Source of the DNA: Dysgonomonas sp. PF1-14
GTDB taxonomy: Bacteria; Bacteroidota; Bacteroidia; Bacteroidales; Dysgonomonadaceae
NCBI RefSeq assembly: GCF_029892965.1
Contig: NZ_JARXWN010000004.1
Span: 62,001-126,000, forward strand
Reading direction: 5' to 3'
Length of the DNA stretch: 64,000 nt
Made by a program: the position numbers and the translations under genes
Part shown: piece by piece, positions 9,005 to 17,625 of the stretch
How the letters are laid out: each line of letters begins with the position of its first letter
How positions within the stretch are numbered: the stretch's first letter is position 1
Notes under the pieces: model-generated
What the model was told of the DNA's origin: nothing
Seen by the model: only the letters and a program-made list of their open reading frames with translations
Databases searched by the model: none

Positions 9005-9550
9005 TTATTTTTGTTCGATCCATGAAATGATTTTATCACAGAAAGGATCTTCGCGAGGAGGTACAAATCCTAAAAGCTGTCCGTTTTCATCAATCATGAA
9101 TTTTTGGAAATTCCATTGTACTTCAGCATCTATTTTCCCATTTCCGGATTCTTCAGTAAGCCATTTGTATATAGGAGCTTTGTTATCACCTATAACATCT
9201 ACTTTGCTCATCATCGGAAACGATACATCATAGTTTAATACACAGAATGTCTTTATTTCCTCATTCGTACCTGGTTCTTGTCCGTTAAAGTTATTTGCCG
9301 GAAAGCCTACAATTACAAAATTCTTGTCTTTGTACTTCTCGTAAAGCTGTTGAAGTTTCTCATACTGAGGAGTTAAACCGCACTTGGACGCTACATTTAC
9401 CACTAGGATTTTCTTCCCTTTCAATGAAGTGAAATTGAAGTCTTTTCCATCGATATCTTTCACTTTAAAGTCATAAATACTCTTATTACTCTGTGCCATA
9501 CTGCTAATAGTTATCATACCTAGTATGATAGATAAAATCAATTTTTTCAT
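9005..9550 (-). CDS. glutathione peroxidase family, exported
   Basis: Thiol peroxidase that reduces hydroperoxides, probably using thioredoxin-like donors. I choose ATG at 9550 (181 aa) because it opens with a signal peptide (MKKLILSIILGMITISSMAQ); a longer frame adds 11 unlikely residues. Visible: peroxidatic Cys57 in NVASKCGLTPQY, then GFPANNFNGQEPG (the common FPCNQF has lost its Cys and Gln here) and the tryptophan motif WNFQKF. The export signal implies a periplasmic role, less common in this family. Convergent with the preceding operon. Confidence 0.88.
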   Translation of the reverse strand: MKKLILSIILGMITISSMAQSNKSIYDFKVKDIDGKDFNFTSLKGKKILVVNVASKCGLTPQYEKLQQLYEKYKDKNFVIVGFPANNFNGQEPGTNEEIKTFCVLNYDVSFPMMSKVDVIGDNKAPIYKWLTEESGNGKIDAEVQWNFQKFMIDENGQLLGFVPPREDPFCDKIISWIEQK

Positions 9551-9720
9551 GTTAGTATATACTATTTGTTTATTATTAAACACTTAATCTTACTATAAAG
9601 TTTTTACTATCTGAATATCTTTCAGATAGAGTAAATTCAGGTAGAATTATATTTTTCTAAATCTATAAACACTTTCTGCTATCAAAGACTTATCTTTATG
9701 TCTCAAAAAGTTGAAAGGAA

Positions 9721-10569
9721 ATGGAGTTAAGCTTGGAAATTTTCTCCCTTATTTTGTTCTTGGGAGCTTGTTTTGCCGGTCTTATTGGTTCTTTGACCGG
9801 ATTGGGGGGCGGTGTCATTGTAATTCCGCTGCTTACGTTAGGGTTTGGAGTAGATATGCGTTATGCCATCGGTGCTGCACTGGTAACTTCCATAGCTACG
9901 TCTTCCGGCGCAGCAGCAGCTTATATCAAAGAGGGTATAACAAATGTACGCATAGGTATGTTTCTGGAGATCGCAACCACTACTGGGGCTGTAATAGGTG
10001 CTATCGTAGCCATGCATCTCGATAAGGTATATATTGCGATTATCTTCGGTTGTGTACTTATTTTTTCTGCTGTGCGCTCTGTAGCAAAAAAAGACGATAA
10101 TACGGATTATGCTGCACCAGGTGACAAATTAGGCGTAAAGCTGAAGTTGAATGGTTCTTATCCTACTAAGGAAGGAAAGATTGAACAATATAATGTCCAT
10201 AATGTGATAGGAGGATACTCCCTGATGACACTTGCCGGTGTATTGTCCGGCTTGTTAGGAATTGGTTCGGGTGCGTTGAAGGTATTAGCTATGGATACCG
10301 CTATGAAGATACCGTTTAAGGTGTCGACTACTACCAGTAACTTTATGGTAGGAGTTACAGCCGCTGCCAGTGCTGTAATATACTTGCAACGTGGTTATAT
10401 AGATCCCGGATTGGCAATGCCTATCGTCGTAGGCGTATTACTTGGTGCTTTTTTCGGATCGAAGATATTGCCGAAGACAAATGTGAAGAAGCTACGTCTG
10501 CTATTCAGCGTAGTAATATTCTTCTTGGCTATATCTATGATATATAACGGTATAACAGGTAAATTGTAA
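9721..10569 (+). CDS. TauE/SafE-family anion exporter
   Basis: A 282-residue inner-membrane protein of the sulfite exporter TauE/SafE family with about eight helices in two similar halves. Each half starts with the typical glycine-rich entry: FAGLIGSLTGLGGGVIVIPLL (about 18-38) and LAGVLSGLLGIGSGALKV (about 176-193). Substrates in the family are sulfur-containing or organic anions; the actual one cannot be read. A DUF1634 gene follows after 5 bp, a frequent partner of this family. Confidence 0.9.
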   Translation: MELSLEIFSLILFLGACFAGLIGSLTGLGGGVIVIPLLTLGFGVDMRYAIGAALVTSIATSSGAAAAYIKEGITNVRIGMFLEIATTTGAVIGAIVAMHLDKVYIAIIFGCVLIFSAVRSVAKKDDNTDYAAPGDKLGVKLKLNGSYPTKEGKIEQYNVHNVIGGYSLMTLAGVLSGLLGIGSGALKVLAMDTAMKIPFKVSTTTSNFMVGVTAAASAVIYLQRGYIDPGLAMPIVVGVLLGAFFGSKILPKTNVKKLRLLFSVVIFFLAISMIYNGITGKL

Positions 10570-10574
10570 AAGGG

Positions 10575-10991
10575 ATGAAGAACATATTTTCTAAGGAATT
10601 TTGGGCAGAAAGAGATATGGAGCTTTTTATCGGTAAATTGCTTCGTTATGGTGTTATGCTGTCATGTGGAATTACCCTTCTGGGAGGAGCCATATACATA
10701 TATCAGCATCATGGGATGTCTATGGAGCAATATAAACCGATCCCTGACGGACAGACTTTTCCCGGAGTAGAGTATTATTTGCGTGAATTATCAACAATCT
10801 TTCCGCGTGTTTTAGCCCTCGATGGTGCTGCTATTATACAGTTAGGTGTATGCGTACTTATAGCTACCCCTATATTTAGGGTGGCGTTCTCGGTGGTCGG
10901 ATTTCTTATCGAACGCGACTATATGTATGTCACTATTACCCTTATCGTGTTATTTATTATCATAGCTAATATGCTATTAGGACTGCATTGA
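10575..10991 (+). CDS. DUF1634 membrane protein
   Basis: 138 residues with three predicted helices (about 24-43, 77-98, 110-133). The segment GKLLRYGVMLSCGITLLGGAIY and the later GVCVLIATPIFRVAFSV are typical of DUF1634. The family is small and mostly found beside TauE-like permeases, so a helper role in the same transporter is likely but unproven. Its stop at 10989-10991 is 2 bp from the ATG of the next gene. Confidence 0.85.
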   Translation: MKNIFSKEFWAERDMELFIGKLLRYGVMLSCGITLLGGAIYIYQHHGMSMEQYKPIPDGQTFPGVEYYLRELSTIFPRVLALDGAAIIQLGVCVLIATPIFRVAFSVVGFLIERDYMYVTITLIVLFIIIANMLLGLH

Positions 10992-10993
10992 TT

Positions 10994-12001
10994 ATGAAAA
11001 GGATTCTCTTCATATTACTCGTTTTCCTTCCTTCTTTAGCTTTTCCTCAGCCAGCAAAGGAAAAAGGATTGAATAGTATAAATAAACAGAAAGCAAAGGC
11101 TTATATTGAGTTCTTAGCTAGTGACGTTCTTGAAGGACGCGAAGCAGGAAAACTAGGAGGTCGTATAGCCGGAGAATATATAATATCTGTCCTGCGTGAA
11201 ATTGGCATAGTACCTTTCGATGATGATAATAATGGATGTACACAGCCATTTACCGCATATGCTAAAGAAAGGCAGACAAAATCCCGTTATTCAATCGATC
11301 CGGCTATTATTACAGAGTATAAAAAAGATAAGGCACACCGGAAATTAGATTTGCGGAATATACTGGGTTATATAGAGGGTAAGAATAGAAATGAAATTGT
11401 AATTATCGGTGCACACTACGACCATCTGGGAGTAGATGAATCATTGGCTGATGATAAGATATATAACGGGGCAGATGATAATGCCTCCGGTGTGTCGGCT
11501 GTATTGCAAATAGCAAAGGCTTTTGTGGAAAGTGGGCAGCAACCCGAACGGACAGTTATTTTTGCCTTCTGGGACGGGGAGGAATTAGGTTGTTTGGGAT
11601 CAGAATATTTTACCTCTAATTTTCCCGATTTGCAGATGGTAAAAGGATATCTGAACTTTGATATGATCGGACGGAATAACGATGAGTCGAAGCCGGAACA
11701 AGTGGTATATTTTTATGCAAAAGAAAAGCCTGTTTTTAAAGAATGGCTTACAAAAGATATTCGTAGTTACGGATTAAAGTTAAAACCGGATTATAAGACT
11801 TTAGATAAATCGACCGGAGGAAGTGATAATATTTCCTTTACACGAAAAGGAATTCCTGTGATTTGGTATCATACCGACGGGCACCCGGACTATCACCAAC
11901 CAAGCGACCATGCTGATGAAATAAATTGGGATAAACTTGTAGATATAACAAAAGCTGCCTACCTTAATTTCTGGAATATGGCAAACCTACCAAACTACTG
12001 A
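10994..12001 (+). CDS. M28 family zinc aminopeptidase, secreted (copy 1)
   Basis: 335 residues from ATG at 10994; an in-frame TTG two codons earlier overlaps the previous stop and is less likely. A signal peptide (about 1-20) precedes a helical cap and the M28 catalytic domain. Zinc-site motifs are visible: IIGAHYDHLG, YNGADDNASGV, FAFWDGEELG, NFDMIG and a C-terminal YHQPSDHADEI. It should be a periplasmic or surface co-catalytic zinc exopeptidase. The next gene is a paralog starting 4 bp later, so this is a tandem duplication in one operon. Confidence 0.9.
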   Translation: MKRILFILLVFLPSLAFPQPAKEKGLNSINKQKAKAYIEFLASDVLEGREAGKLGGRIAGEYIISVLREIGIVPFDDDNNGCTQPFTAYAKERQTKSRYSIDPAIITEYKKDKAHRKLDLRNILGYIEGKNRNEIVIIGAHYDHLGVDESLADDKIYNGADDNASGVSAVLQIAKAFVESGQQPERTVIFAFWDGEELGCLGSEYFTSNFPDLQMVKGYLNFDMIGRNNDESKPEQVVYFYAKEKPVFKEWLTKDIRSYGLKLKPDYKTLDKSTGGSDNISFTRKGIPVIWYHTDGHPDYHQPSDHADEINWDKLVDITKAAYLNFWNMANLPNY

Positions 12002-12005
12002 AACT

Positions 12006-12983
12006 ATGATGAAAAATAATCTCTTATTAATCTGTCTTTTATTCTCTTTGTCCGTATTTTCTCAATCACCGATAGAGAAAGGTCTGTTGTCAATAAATAA
12101 AGAGAAATCGGAACAATATATAGGTATTCTTGCCAGTGACAGCCTCGAAGGTCGGGGAGCCGGGAGATGGGGCGGAAAAGCTGCTTCCGAATATATAAAA
12201 TCAGTCTTTGAAAAGCTTGGTATAAAACCGTGGAAAAAGGAATATTTCCAATGCTTCGATGTCTCCTCTGGTGCAGACGGTTGGAATGCACATCGGAGAG
12301 AGCCATATAAAGGGTTGGAAATGCGCAATGTATTGGGGTATATAGAAGGACGTAATACGGACGAAATAGTTATAATCGGCGCACACTACGATCATCTCGG
12401 CGTTGTACCTAATTCAACCAATGACAGTATCTACAATGGAGCTGATGATAATGCTTCGGGTGTAGCTGCCGTATTGCAGGTTGCAGAGGCATTTCTGACT
12501 TCGGGTCAGCAGCCCGAGCGGACAATTATATTTGCCCTGTGGGATGCGGAAGAAATCGGGTTGATAGGATCGTTCCACTTTGTAGAAGATCATTTTGCTA
12601 ACCTTGTAATTCCCCGACAATATCCGCAGGCAATAAAAGGATATATAAATTGTGATATGATCGGACGTTCCGATATCAATAGAGTCGTAGTATATCATTC
12701 TTCGAACAAGCCCGTATTGCGTTCGTGGATAGAAGCAGGTATTGAGAAGCATAACTTGAATTTGCTACCCGAATTCAAACTTTCTGATGATGTGCCGGGT
12801 GGAAGCGATCATGCACCGTTTGACATGAAAGGAGTCCCTTATGTTTTCTATTTTACCGATTTGCATGACGATTACCATCAGCCGGGCGACCATGCTGACA
12901 AAATAAATTACGACAAAGTAACTTCCATATCTAAAATAGCTTTTCTTAACTTGTGGGAGATGGCTAATACAGCCGACTTCTGA
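12006..12983 (+). CDS. M28 family zinc aminopeptidase, secreted (copy 2)
   Basis: 325 residues, paralogous to the preceding gene throughout (EKGLLSINKEK, LASDSLEGRGAG, IIGAHYDHLGV, YNGADDNASGV, WDAEEIG, CDMIGRS, YHQPGDHADKI). It has a signal peptide of about 19 residues. Copy 1 has WDGEE where this has WDAEE; both keep the acidic pair. The start may be this ATG or the ATG directly after it. It ends exactly next to the stop codon of the convergent dprA gene, leaving no room for a terminator between them. Confidence 0.9.
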   Translation: MMKNNLLLICLLFSLSVFSQSPIEKGLLSINKEKSEQYIGILASDSLEGRGAGRWGGKAASEYIKSVFEKLGIKPWKKEYFQCFDVSSGADGWNAHRREPYKGLEMRNVLGYIEGRNTDEIVIIGAHYDHLGVVPNSTNDSIYNGADDNASGVAAVLQVAEAFLTSGQQPERTIIFALWDAEEIGLIGSFHFVEDHFANLVIPRQYPQAIKGYINCDMIGRSDINRVVVYHSSNKPVLRSWIEAGIEKHNLNLLPEFKLSDDVPGGSDHAPFDMKGVPYVFYFTDLHDDYHQPGDHADKINYDKVTSISKIAFLNLWEMANTADF

Positions 12984-14102
12984 TTATGCTAAAGTATAAA
13001 GGTTTCCGGGTGTATTTCTTATAAGCCCTTTCATCTCCATTTCCAGTAGGGTGGAGAACAGAGTATATGCAGGGATATTTAATTCCCGCGATAGTTGGTC
13101 GATGTGTAACGAATCGTTTGCGGTCAGTTTGTCGATAACGACCTGCTCTTCTGCCGAAAGTACAACAAAAAGTTCTTGCTGGCGTGGAGCTTTTTTCTTT
13201 TTAGTCGATTGAGAGTCCCAGCTCATTTGTTCGAGGAAATAGTCTACAGAGAGGAATAAATCAGCTTTGTGCGAAGCTATAAGTTTATTACAACCCTTCG
13301 AATATCTGTCGGTCATCCTTCCCGGAACAGCAAATACATCTTTGCAATATGAATTGGCTATTTCGGCTGTGATCAGTGAACCACCTTTCACGTCTGATTC
13401 CACTACAATAACGGTATCAGCCATTCCCGCAACAATGCGGTTTCTCCTGACAAAGTTGTGACGGTCGGGTTCTGTCCGGCTTGGAAATTCCGTTAAAAGC
13501 CCACCGTTGCCAATCATTTCCATCGCAGTTTGGCGGTGTACACTCGGGTATACAATGTCAAGGCCATGAGCCAGTACGCCAACGGTAGGGAAGTTGTTTT
13601 TTAGTGCCGACCTGTGTGCCTGAATATCTATTCCGTATGCCAGTCCGCTAACGATAAGTGCATCGGGTAGGGCAGATGATAGTTCCTGAAACAGATTTTC
13701 GCAAAAGCTGTTCCCGTAATTTGTGGCCTGACGTGTACCGACTATACTGATTATCTTTTCCGCATTCAGACCAGTATTTCCTTTATAATAGAGTAGGACA
13801 GGGGCATCTGAACATTCGCGCAGACGGTGTGGGTAGTTATCATCACTGATGAAAAAAGTAGATATATTATTTTTTTCTATGAAGTTTAATTCTTCTTCTG
13901 CTCTTTTGAAAACATCAGGATTGAGTATCTCATCTACAATCTTTGCCGAAAGTCCTGTTTTTGTCAGCAAGGTTTTCCTGTTCGCCTTGAAAATCTCTTC
14001 TTCATCACCGAATACGCGTAGCAGGTTGCGTGCAGTAATATCACCCACGCCCATTATCTGGGTGAGGGCTATCTGATATAGCCGTTTGTCAGTATCGCTC
14101 AT
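12984..14102 (-). CDS. dprA: DNA-processing protein DprA
   Basis: Cytoplasmic ssDNA-binding protein that hands incoming DNA to RecA during transformation; present in most Bacteroidetes even when competence is unproven. The 372 residues show an N-terminal helix-hairpin-helix-like segment (about 1-70), the Rossmann core with GLAYGIDIQAH, GVLAHGLDIVYP, GGLLTEFPS and RRNRIVAGMADTVIVVE, and a C-terminal winged-helix domain (about 310-372). Its start codon abuts the stop of lolD-like gene upstream, so both are likely one transcript. Confidence 0.95.
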   Translation of the reverse strand: MSDTDKRLYQIALTQIMGVGDITARNLLRVFGDEEEIFKANRKTLLTKTGLSAKIVDEILNPDVFKRAEEELNFIEKNNISTFFISDDNYPHRLRECSDAPVLLYYKGNTGLNAEKIISIVGTRQATNYGNSFCENLFQELSSALPDALIVSGLAYGIDIQAHRSALKNNFPTVGVLAHGLDIVYPSVHRQTAMEMIGNGGLLTEFPSRTEPDRHNFVRRNRIVAGMADTVIVVESDVKGGSLITAEIANSYCKDVFAVPGRMTDRYSKGCNKLIASHKADLFLSVDYFLEQMSWDSQSTKKKKAPRQQELFVVLSAEEQVVIDKLTANDSLHIDQLSRELNIPAYTLFSTLLEMEMKGLIRNTPGNLYTLA

Positions 14103-14780
14103 TTATACAGCCAGAGGTTGAGTACCGACAATAAGACCGTCTCTCATATGAATAGTACGGTCGGTAATAGATGCCAGATGTTCGTCGTGGGTAACGATAA
14201 TGAAGGTCTGTCCCAGTGTATCGCGTAGTTTGAAGAAAAGCTGATGAAGTTCCTCCTTGTTTTCCGTATCGAGGCTTCCCGATGGTTCGTCAGCCAGAAT
14301 AACAGCCGGATTGTTGATCAGGGCGCGTGCTACGGCAACACGTTGCTTTTCTCCGCCCGAAAGCTCGTTCGGTTTATGTTCGAGGCGCTCCGATAAGCCT
14401 AGCATATCCAGCAGTTCTTTAGCTCTGCTTTTAGCCTGTGATTCTTTTGTCTTTCCTATCAGGGCAGGAATGATTACATTTTCTAATGCGGTAAACTCCG
14501 GCAGCAGTTGGTGAAACTGAAATACAAAGCCTATATTTTTGTTGCGGAAATCAGACAAACGGGAATCATTCAAGATGCTCAAATTTTCATTGTTGATAAA
14601 GACCGTTCCCGTATCGGCTTTGTCGAGCGTCCCGATAATTTGCAGTAAGGTGGTTTTTCCTGCACCACTGGCACCTACAATAGAGACTATTTCTCCTTTG
14701 TTTACCTGGAGGTCTATTCCTTTCAGTACCATTAGTGAGCCAAAACTCTTAGTTATTCCTTCTGCCTTTATCATCCGCAT
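14103..14780 (-). CDS. lolD: LolD-type ABC transporter ATP-binding protein
   Basis: 225-residue ATPase of the MacB/LolD type, presumed to power release of outer-membrane lipoproteins with a LolC/E-like permease located elsewhere. Walker [12 protein letters not shown], signature [15 protein letters not shown], Walker [13 protein letters not shown] and the switch His in IVTHDEH are all present. Residues MR before the second Met are optional. The gene directly abuts dprA (0 bp). No permease is adjacent, so LolD versus another MacB-like exporter is not settled. Confidence 0.82.
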   Translation of the reverse strand: MRMIKAEGITKSFGSLMVLKGIDLQVNKGEIVSIVGASGAGKTTLLQIIGTLDKADTGTVFINNENLSILNDSRLSDFRNKNIGFVFQFHQLLPEFTALENVIIPALIGKTKESQAKSRAKELLDMLGLSERLEHKPNELSGGEKQRVAVARALINNPAVILADEPSGSLDTENKEELHQLFFKLRDTLGQTFIIVTHDEHLASITDRTIHMRDGLIVGTQPLAV

Positions 14781-14845
14781 TTCTTATTAGAGAAGCAGGC
14801 TACATACAGTCAATGTCCTATATGTAACCTGTCTGTTATATTGTA

Positions 14846-16168
14846 TTATTTAATTCCGATACCGAAATAGTCGAATCCGGCATCGTTCATTTCCTGTTTA
14901 TTATAGATATTCCTTCCGTCAAAAACAACAGGCTTAGCCATTGTTTTCTTTATCACCTCCCATGTAGGCAGGCGGAATTCGTTCCATTCCGTTACCATCA
15001 ATATAGCATCGGCATCCAGTGTAGCATCATAAATATCCTTTGCGTACACTACTGTATCGCCCAAATGATGTTTTTTTGCCTCTTCCATAGCTACCGGATC
15101 ATATACCCTTACTTTGGCTCCTGCTTTGATCACCTTGTCTATCAATACGAGTGCCGGAGCTTCGCGCATATCGTCGGTTTTCGGCTTGAAGGCTAATCCC
15201 CATACGGCAATGGTTTTTCCCTTGATGTCACCGTTATAGTATTTCATCAGTTTATCGAACAGGATATTCTTCTGGAATTCGTTCACTCTTTCTACAGCCT
15301 CAAGTATCTCCATATTGTAACCGAGATTTTTAGCTGTTTTAATGATGGCTTTCACATCCTTAGGAAAGCAGCTTCCTCCATATCCGCATCCGGCATACAG
15401 GAATTTAGATCCTATACGTGCATCGGCTCCGATTCCTTTGCGTACCATGCTCACATCGGCGCCTACTATTTCGCACAGATTGGCAATGTCGTTCATAAAA
15501 CTGATACGTGTAGCCAACATGGCATTTGCCGCATATTTTATCATCTCGGCAGATGGTATGTCTGTGTATATAATGCGATAGTTGTTCAGAGTAAATGGTT
15601 TGTATAGTCTTTCCATCAGTTTTTTTGCTTCTTCCGATTCTACACCTACAACTACGCGGTCGGGCTGCATAAAGTCGGTGATAGCTGCGCCTTCTTTCAA
15701 AAATTCGGGATTGGAGGCCACATCGAAACGTAGGTCGGATTTTCCTCTTTTGTCCAGCTCCTCCTGTATTGTTTTTTTTACCAGTTTGGCAGTACCTACC
15801 GGCACAGTACTCTTGGTAACGATAACCATATACTTATTCAGGTTTTTACCTACAGTGCGTGCTACCTCCAGTACATATTTCAGATCAGCGCTTCCGTCCT
15901 CGTCTGGAGGAGTGCCAACGGCAGAGAATACGATGTCTACGTCATTCAGTATTGCACTCAGATCGGTAGTAAAGTGAAGCCGTCCTGCTTTATGGTTGCG
16001 TTCAACCATTTCATCCAGTCCGGGTTCGAAAATAGGTATAATTCCGTTTTTCAGGTTATCTATTTTTTGTTGGTCAATATCTACACAGTAAACATCTGTC
16101 CCCATTTCAGCAAAACAGGTTCCTGTAACAAGACCTACATAACCCGTACCGACAATAGCTATTTTCAT
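14846..16168 (-). CDS. ugd: UDP-glucose 6-dehydrogenase
   Basis: Oxidises UDP-glucose to UDP-glucuronate with two NAD, feeding capsule or polysaccharide synthesis. 440 residues with the N-terminal NAD fold (GTGYVGLVTGTCFAEMG), the KSTVPVGT segment, the FLKEGAAITDFMQPDRVVVG loop, and the catalytic cysteine in YGGSCFPKDV (about 260), followed by the GLAFKPKTDDMREAP hinge of the C-terminal domain. It is divergent from glf, another nucleotide-sugar gene, across a 244-bp intergenic region. Confidence 0.96.
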   Translation of the reverse strand: MKIAIVGTGYVGLVTGTCFAEMGTDVYCVDIDQQKIDNLKNGIIPIFEPGLDEMVERNHKAGRLHFTTDLSAILNDVDIVFSAVGTPPDEDGSADLKYVLEVARTVGKNLNKYMVIVTKSTVPVGTAKLVKKTIQEELDKRGKSDLRFDVASNPEFLKEGAAITDFMQPDRVVVGVESEEAKKLMERLYKPFTLNNYRIIYTDIPSAEMIKYAANAMLATRISFMNDIANLCEIVGADVSMVRKGIGADARIGSKFLYAGCGYGGSCFPKDVKAIIKTAKNLGYNMEILEAVERVNEFQKNILFDKLMKYYNGDIKGKTIAVWGLAFKPKTDDMREAPALVLIDKVIKAGAKVRVYDPVAMEEAKKHHLGDTVVYAKDIYDATLDADAILMVTEWNEFRLPTWEVIKKTMAKPVVFDGRNIYNKQEMNDAGFDYFGIGIK

Positions 16169-16221
16169 TTATTCTTTAAGTTTAATGTAAAAATGTTTGT
16201 ATTCGTTTGTTTTTCGGGGTA

Positions 16222-16229
16222 CAAAGTTA
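16222..16229 (-). promoter_or_regulatory. TAACTTTG -7 box ahead of ugd
   Basis: CAAAGTTA on the + strand reads TAACTTTG on the minus strand, 54 bp upstream of the ugd ATG. No good -33 element. Confidence 0.4.
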
Positions 16230-16334
16230 ATATTAATCTTCTAACAAGCCTAATTAATAAATCAAAAAACGGATGAAGTAACAAGCCTATTAAGTATCGG
16301 ATTATGAGAATGATGATTGTCTGTTTCATCGGAA

Positions 16335-16366
16335 TTGTATTAGTCTGCATCTTTTGCTTAACTTTG
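16335..16366 (+). promoter_or_regulatory. promoter TTGT-N20-TAACTTTG ahead of glf
   Basis: TAACTTTG at 16359-16366 with TTGT at 16335-16338; leader of about 45 nt to the ATG at 16413. Confidence 0.5.
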
Positions 16367-16412
16367 TGCCTTTTAAGAAACGATATCTCACACAGATAAT
16401 GAGCCTGACCTT

Positions 16413-17516
16413 ATGAAGAAGAAATACCTGATAGTCGGAGCCGGTTTTGCCGGAGCTGTTTTAGCAGAGCGGTTAGCCCGCAAGGGCAATTCGATGATAA
16501 CGATCATAGATGAACGTGAGCATCTTGGTGGCAATAGCTATACCGAAACGGACGAAGAAACGGGTGTAACGGTTCATAAATACGGACCTCATATCTTCAA
16601 TACAAATAACAAAGCAGTATGGGATTATGTCTGTTCTTTTTGCGAAATGATGTATTACCGCAACAGGGTAAAGATTGTTTACAAAGGCAACGTATATTCC
16701 ATGCCGATAAACCTGCACACCATTAATCAGTTTTTCGGTAAAGCATTGAATCCGAAAGAAGCACGTCTGTTTATAGACGGTTTGGCGGATAAAACAATAA
16801 CGAATCCTGCCAACTTTGAAGAACAGGCCTTATCTTTTATTGGTGAAGACCTGTATCGTGCATTCTTCTATGGTTATACTAAAAAGCAATGGGGATGCGA
16901 GCCTACAGAGTTAGCAGCATCTATACTCAAACGACTGCCTGTCCGCTTCAATTATGATGACAACTACTATGGAAGTATCTATCAGGGTATTCCGAGAGAT
17001 GGATTTACGGCAATATTTGAAAAGATGCTGGATCATCCTGCTATCGAGGTGCGTCTGAATGAGCGGTTCGATGCCGGATATGACACGAAAGAATACGATC
17101 ATATATTCTACACCGGTGCTATAGATGCGTTTTTCAACTATAAATACGGACGATTGGGTTATCGTACGGTTTACTTTGAGCGCGGAGTAGATGAAGGAGA
17201 TTATCAGGGGAATCCTGTGATCAATTATGCTGATGAAGCTATTCCCTATACACGCGTACACGAACACAAGCATTTTACCCCATGGGAAAATTTTGATAAG
17301 ACAGTGTATTTCAAAGAGTACAGTAAAGAAACTACACCTGACGATATTCCCTATTATCCGAAACGATTGGCGGAGGATATGGGAAAGCTCGAAAAGTACC
17401 AACAAAAAGTAGCTAAGCTGTCAAATTATACTTTTCTCGGACGGTTGGCTACTTATCAATACATGAATATGGATCATGTGATAGAAGAGGCTCTGAAGTT
17501 GTCCGAACGGTTTTGA
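16413..17516 (+). CDS. glf: UDP-galactopyranose mutase
   Basis: FAD enzyme that converts UDP-galactopyranose to UDP-galactofuranose for surface glycans. 367 residues, standard length. N-terminal FAD-binding GAGFAGAVLAERLA, then HKYGPHIFNTNN, the KQWGCEPTELAASILKRLPVR active-site region (about 153-174), and the C-terminal FLGRLATYQYMNMDHVI segment typical of the family. It is transcribed away from ugd; no galactofuranosyltransferase is immediately adjacent. Confidence 0.96.
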   Translation: MKKKYLIVGAGFAGAVLAERLARKGNSMITIIDEREHLGGNSYTETDEETGVTVHKYGPHIFNTNNKAVWDYVCSFCEMMYYRNRVKIVYKGNVYSMPINLHTINQFFGKALNPKEARLFIDGLADKTITNPANFEEQALSFIGEDLYRAFFYGYTKKQWGCEPTELAASILKRLPVRFNYDDNYYGSIYQGIPRDGFTAIFEKMLDHPAIEVRLNERFDAGYDTKEYDHIFYTGAIDAFFNYKYGRLGYRTVYFERGVDEGDYQGNPVINYADEAIPYTRVHEHKHFTPWENFDKTVYFKEYSKETTPDDIPYYPKRLAEDMGKLEKYQQKVAKLSNYTFLGRLATYQYMNMDHVIEEALKLSERF

Positions 17517-17576
17517 TTTTTAAATAATTTCAAACCGTATTTTATCTTTTTTCTTCTGTATATAATCCCTTTTCAC

Positions 17577-17584
17577 TACCTTTG
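17577..17584 (+). promoter_or_regulatory. TACCTTTG -7 box ahead of purL
   Basis: TACCTTTG fits TAnnTTTG, 41 bp before the purL ATG. No purine riboswitch is visible in the 109-bp gap. Confidence 0.5.
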
Positions 17585-17625
17585 TGTGCCTGTAGAATAG
17601 TCAATTATTAACTCGAATAAAAAAT

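Noticed and set aside
16165-16350. 61-residue ORF between ugd and glf
   Set aside because: Lies over the divergent promoter region, overlaps the ugd start and has random composition.
17517-17625. Purine riboswitch ahead of purL
   Set aside because: The short leader has no three-way-junction pattern or conserved riboswitch core.
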